From the NCBI GenBank assembly GCA_014237955.1, contig JABABY010000012.1, positions 1-19,141 on the forward strand: a stretch of DNA of 19,141 nucleotides, read 5' to 3'. A program made the translations under genes and the position numbers. The notes under the pieces are model-generated. The model did not search any database. It was not told where the DNA came from and saw nothing but the letters and a program-made list of their open reading frames with translations. The stretch comes from Planctomycetota bacterium (lineage in GTDB: Bacteria > Planctomycetota > Planctomycetia > Pirellulales > UBA7805). This document shows positions 16,022 through 19,141 of this stretch, piece by piece; the first letter of the stretch is position 1; each line of letters starts with the position of its first letter.

Positions 16022-19000
16022 TTACCTACTCAGAATATCCTTGCGAAAGGCATCAAATCGCTCTTGTTCGGCTTGTGGGGGTCGACTGCGGTTTATCTCG
16101 TGTAACCCATGCGCCTTTTTAGCCCGCATGTTTCCCTGTCGCAGTGTCTGCCCCGGTTGTTTTAGGCCAAGGCTACGGAGTGCCGATTCCCATTCTGCTG
16201 CTGCCCGACGCCCCTCATCTCCAGATTGCTGCGCTCTGTGCATTAACTGCCGATAGCGATTCACAAAATCAAAAAATTCCTCATCGGTCCATCCGAACTT
16301 TTTCTTAAGTTCCGGATCGATACCACCACGGTCCAATTGATCCTGCAGATAATCGAGTACCAGTGCGGTCGTCTCGCGGGCATATTCCAGATTGGGTGCA
16401 TCCGCACCCGGTTCAACAACGGGCCCATCCTCATTCTCCAGATTGTCGCGACTCGCTTTGCTGCCGAGAGCACTCTCGCCCTCTGTTGCTCCTGCCCCCG
16501 ATCGACCCTGTTGCGAACTCTGTGGGGATTGGCCCTGCGATTGATTCTCAGAATCCGGGCGACCATCCGTTCCTTGCGAAGAACCGCTTTGACCGCTCTC
16601 TGATGAACCTGAGTCTTCCTGTGGCGCATTGCCTTGTCGATCACCTTCGGCTGCATCGCCTTGATCAGCCGTATGGTTTCCGGTCGCCTGATCCGTCTGG
16701 CCGGAACTGCCAGCCCGATCCCCACTCTCACCAGATCCAGATTCTTTTGCGGCTCCCTTGCCGGCCGGAGCAGGTGTATGACTACCGCCAGCGCCCTCGC
16801 CCGATTGGCTTGATTGTTGACCGCCCCCTTCTTCTCCTTTGCCATGCCGGGATCCCTCTTTTCCCTCTGCAGAATCTGATTCATGGCTGCTGACTCCGCT
16901 GTCTGCAGGCTCCTTATCATCCTGCTCGCTCTGATTTTGCTTGCCTGATCTGCGGCGTTTTTCACCCGCACCTTCGGGCGGAGATGGTGGCTGCTCCCCT
17001 GCGTTGCCAGTACCACCACCCTCCTCGCGAGAGGACTTTGCTCCTGCATCACTGTGACCATCGGAAGGTGATTGATTTTTTTCTGTCGGTGATGGCTCAC
17101 CTTGCGATTCACCCTCACCCTGTCTTCGCTTTTTACCATCCGAATTTTCGTTGCCGCCACTCCGCTCACTGCCAGATGAACCTTTCGGTTGCTGCGGTCC
17201 GCTACTCCCATTTTGGGAAGGCGCTTTTTCTGATGAACTTTGCTCCTGTCCATCCTTTTTCGCTCCGGAACCATCCCCCCGATTATCAGGCGTAGCACCG
17301 CCGGAATCACCATGTTGCTCGTTTTCCTGTGACTGTTCCTTATGGATCTTTTCACTCAAATGTTGAAAAGCATCGCCATCGTTATCAACTTTCCCTTCAC
17401 TCTCATTTCCTGGCTCGCGGGAGGTGGGTTCATTGACACCATCCCCTTGGTCGGAGCCCTCCTTTGCACCATGAGGCTCATTCTCTGGGTTGTTGCTGTT
17501 CGGGTTGGTAGCCTGACCACTCTGATCCCCTTGCTCCTGACTGCCGCCAGCCTGCTCCGCCCGGCTACCTGCTTGACCATCCGACTCATCGGCGGCCCCC
17601 TTTCCGGAAGCCTGCTCTGATCGTTCATTGCTTCCGCCCTGTTTCCCCTGCTCCGAAGTCGCCTCTCCTGTTCCATCACCCGACGATCCCTCAGCACCGG
17701 CCTGGCCACCGGCAGAGGACTCCGATCCCTGACTTTCAGCCTGTGGATTATCCGCTCCAGACGGTTCACTGTTCTTTTCGGCATCGCCACTAAGATTCTC
17801 ATCGGCTGCCGTAATATGAATCTCTACCGGATCAGAAAATACAACGTTGGGCCGTGGCCGCTTGTTGTCTGCTGCACGCACCACTACCTGGATACTTTGC
17901 CCAGGTGCAAGCTGATAGGAATGAGGCAAAAAACGGAACACTTCGCGATAGGCTGCTCGAAGCGGCTGACCACCAGTTCTATGGTGTTGGATCAGGTCCT
18001 CTTCAAAGAGCGTCCGATCATCAAGACGTCCGACCAGAACAAGCTCTGCAATCCGAAAATCTGGATCCCGGGCACGGACCTGGAAGAAAAGATCTCCATT
18101 CTCGGGAACCTCGACAAACGATTCTTCAGGGCGGAGAATTTCCACAGCCGGTGGCTGATCGCGAGTGATCGTAATACGATGTCGAATTGCATTTTCATTT
18201 ACGGCTCCGGTAGGCGTTGCGAGGTGGAGATGGTAATCCGTAAATTCGGGAATGGACTGCTGTCTAACGGTGTACCGTTCCAGCAACAGCTGGCACTTCG
18301 CCAATCGGCCCTTGTGGGTCATGGGACGTGTCGCATTGCGATCCCCTTCCACGCTGTGATCCCGCCGGAGAATCACTGCTGCCGAGAAAATATCTTGATT
18401 CGCTTCGGCATGAATGACCACTCTGGAGCCTTCGATTGCTTTGATATCACCAACGCCTTCGATGGAACGTTTCTCCAGGCCAGTATAGGAAGGATAGTGG
18501 TAGTCAATCTTTTGCACATGCAGACTTGGCGCAGTAATCAGATCTAATTGATAGGTCCGGCTCACACAGTCGCCCGCTTCAATCCTGTACTGTACATCAC
18601 TCACCAGACCTCCTTCACTTTCTGGAAGCTGACAAGAATAGACATTCTCATTTTCGACACAAAACATTCGAATCCGTTGATCAACCGCTCCACCACTACG
18701 AGACGAATACACCAGGAAAACCATTTCGCCATCGCGGAGCCCGTGTACTTCTGCAGATACCGTGACATGAGACCGGAACAGCACACTGCTATTACCAGGA
18801 TGTACACGATCGATACGAGTGCGTCTCACGGGCTCAATATCGGCCCAGGGGACTAGTAACCGTCCCACAGACGGCAGCATGTTTTTTGGCGAGAATACCA
18901 TATAAAGTGCGCAGAAGAGGATGGTAACAACAAGGACAATACCACCCTTAATAAGTTGTCGGTGATCCACCACCGAGTCGACAGCAACACGGGCAAGACC

Positions 19001-19141
19001 TGTCGCAGCCTGCTTTTCCATTCCTCGAATTACCACCCCCGGAACATTCCGCGACTTATGGCGCACGAGGAGGAAATTCAACACACTATTTTTCAGTGAT
19101 GGCTCAGACTGCTCGATGGTTAATGCAGCAAATGCTGGATT
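16022..19141 (-). CDS. DUF4175-like large membrane protein with long Gly/Ser/Gln/Glu-rich region, 5' end outside the window
   Basis: The frame is open from the right edge to a TAA at 16024-16022, at least 1039 codons. A GTG at 19084 is not the true start, since 19 further coding-like codons precede it (ending EPSLKNS), in the style of DUF4175 proteins. Counting from that GTG, one membrane segment lies at about 46-65 (GGIVLVVTILFCALYMVF). It is followed by beta-rich extracytoplasmic domains with LLVPWADIEPVRRTRID (76-92), VHGLRDGEMVFLVYSS, and PAVEILRPEESFVEVPENG near 312-330. Residues about 430-887 are low complexity. A conserved C-terminus has NLEYARETTALVLDYLQDQLDRG and KFGWTDEEFFDFVNRYRQL. 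The function is unknown. Related genes in planctomycetes and Bacteroidetes tend to lie near MoxR/DUF58 genes, which might lie to the right. Confidence 0.8.
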   Translation of the reverse strand, partial: NPAFAALTIEQSEPSLKNSVLNFLLVRHKSRNVPGVVIRGMEKQAATGLARVAVDSVVDHRQLIKGGIVLVVTILFCALYMVFSPKNMLPSVGRLLVPWADIEPVRRTRIDRVHPGNSSVLFRSHVTVSAEVHGLRDGEMVFLVYSSRSGGAVDQRIRMFCVENENVYSCQLPESEGGLVSDVQYRIEAGDCVSRTYQLDLITAPSLHVQKIDYHYPSYTGLEKRSIEGVGDIKAIEGSRVVIHAEANQDIFSAAVILRRDHSVEGDRNATRPMTHKGRLAKCQLLLERYTVRQQSIPEFTDYHLHLATPTGAVNENAIRHRITITRDQPPAVEILRPEESFVEVPENGDLFFQVRARDPDFRIAELVLVGRLDDRTLFEEDLIQHHRTGGQPLRAAYREVFRFLPHSYQLAPGQSIQVVVRAADNKRPRPNVVFSDPVEIHITAADENLSGDAEKNSEPSGADNPQAESQGSESSAGGQAGAEGSSGDGTGEATSEQGKQGGSNERSEQASGKGAADESDGQAGSRAEQAGGSQEQGDQSGQATNPNSNNPENEPHGAKEGSDQGDGVNEPTSREPGNESEGKVDNDGDAFQHLSEKIHKEQSQENEQHGDSGGATPDNRGDGSGAKKDGQEQSSSEKAPSQNGSSGPQQPKGSSGSERSGGNENSDGKKRRQGEGESQGEPSPTEKNQSPSDGHSDAGAKSSREEGGGTGNAGEQPPSPPEGAGEKRRRSGKQNQSEQDDKEPADSGVSSHESDSAEGKEGSRHGKGEEGGGQQSSQSGEGAGGSHTPAPAGKGAAKESGSGESGDRAGSSGQTDQATGNHTADQGDAAEGDRQGNAPQEDSGSSESGQSGSSQGTDGRPDSENQSQGQSPQSSQQGRSGAGATEGESALGSKASRDNLENEDGPVVEPGADAPNLEYARETTALVLDYLQDQLDRGGIDPELKKKFGWTDEEFFDFVNRYRQLMHRAQQSGDEGRRAAAEWESALRSLGLKQPGQTLRQGNMRAKKAHGLHEINRSRPPQAEQERFDAFRKDILSR
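16424..17797 (-). repeat. Segment coding a roughly 458-residue low-complexity region of the DUF4175-like protein
   Basis: The translation is almost only Gly, Ser, Gln, Glu, Asp, Asn, Ala, Lys and Pro, with many irregular SSG, GEG and QSG-type runs and no exact tandem unit. It has no hydrophobic core, so it should be disordered. It links the beta-rich extracellular part to the conserved C-terminal helices. The biased composition creates long open frames on the other strand and frame, which are artefacts. Planctomycete relatives are known to have shorter or variable Gln/Gly-rich linkers here; the length seen is striking. Confidence 0.75.

Noticed and set aside
16261..17802. Two long minus-strand frames (about 364 and 148 codons) inside the DUF4175-like gene
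   Set aside because: They are shadow frames of the low-complexity region, rich in Arg, Met and Lys with no domain; the real frame has conserved sequence on both sides.
17816..18547. A 243-codon plus-strand frame
   Set aside because: It lies antisense to the conserved beta-domain part of the DUF4175-like protein and shows no recognisable motif.

Overview
The window looks like a piece of a planctomycete chromosome, probably Pirellulales-like and of roughly balanced GC. The main evidence is family content: a secreted protein that joins a beta-propeller, HEAT repeats and a C-terminal CxxCH haem domain (the PVC-type haem-binding architecture), a gene set made of an ABC ATPase, a fused GldF/GldG-type permease and a DUF4340 protein, and a very large DUF4175-like membrane protein with a long Gly/Ser/Gln/Glu-rich tail. 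Weak Shine-Dalgarno sequences at many starts fit the same group. No rRNA, tRNA, CRISPR array, insertion sequence or phage gene was seen.

Layout. Positions 1-714 (minus strand) hold the 5' part of a lipoprotein of the oligopeptide-binding (SBP family 5) type. A 335-bp divergent intergenic region with four CAATGG heptamers follows. The plus strand then carries the haem-binding protein (1050-4919), a sulfotransferase whose N-terminus seems to be frameshifted (4999-5619), a CPBP intramembrane protease (5889-6623), a phenylacetate-CoA-ligase-like enzyme (6711-7994) and a DUF971 protein that overlaps it by 4 bp (7991-8314). From 8336 to the right edge everything is on the minus strand. In transcription order these are the DUF4175-like protein (open at the right edge), nadB, a likely sigma70-type promoter with a long leader, the ABC ATPase, the fused permease/GldG protein, and the DUF4340 protein. 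The last one is cut by an in-frame TAA, with 126 more family-like codons beyond it.

How the genes may work together. ATPase, permease/GldG and DUF4340 very likely form one operon and one inner-membrane ABC complex of unknown substrate, related to the Gld gliding-associated exporters. The CoA-ligase and DUF971 genes look translationally coupled. NadB makes iminoaspartate for NAD synthesis and has no NAD-pathway neighbour here. The remaining genes show no clear functional link.

The most unusual observations are two lesions, a probable +1 frameshift in the sulfotransferase and a premature in-frame stop in the DUF4340 gene. They could be real gene decay, recoding or read-through, or sequence errors. 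I found no convincing wholly new biological system. The ABC/GldG/DUF4340 complex is the least understood functional unit.
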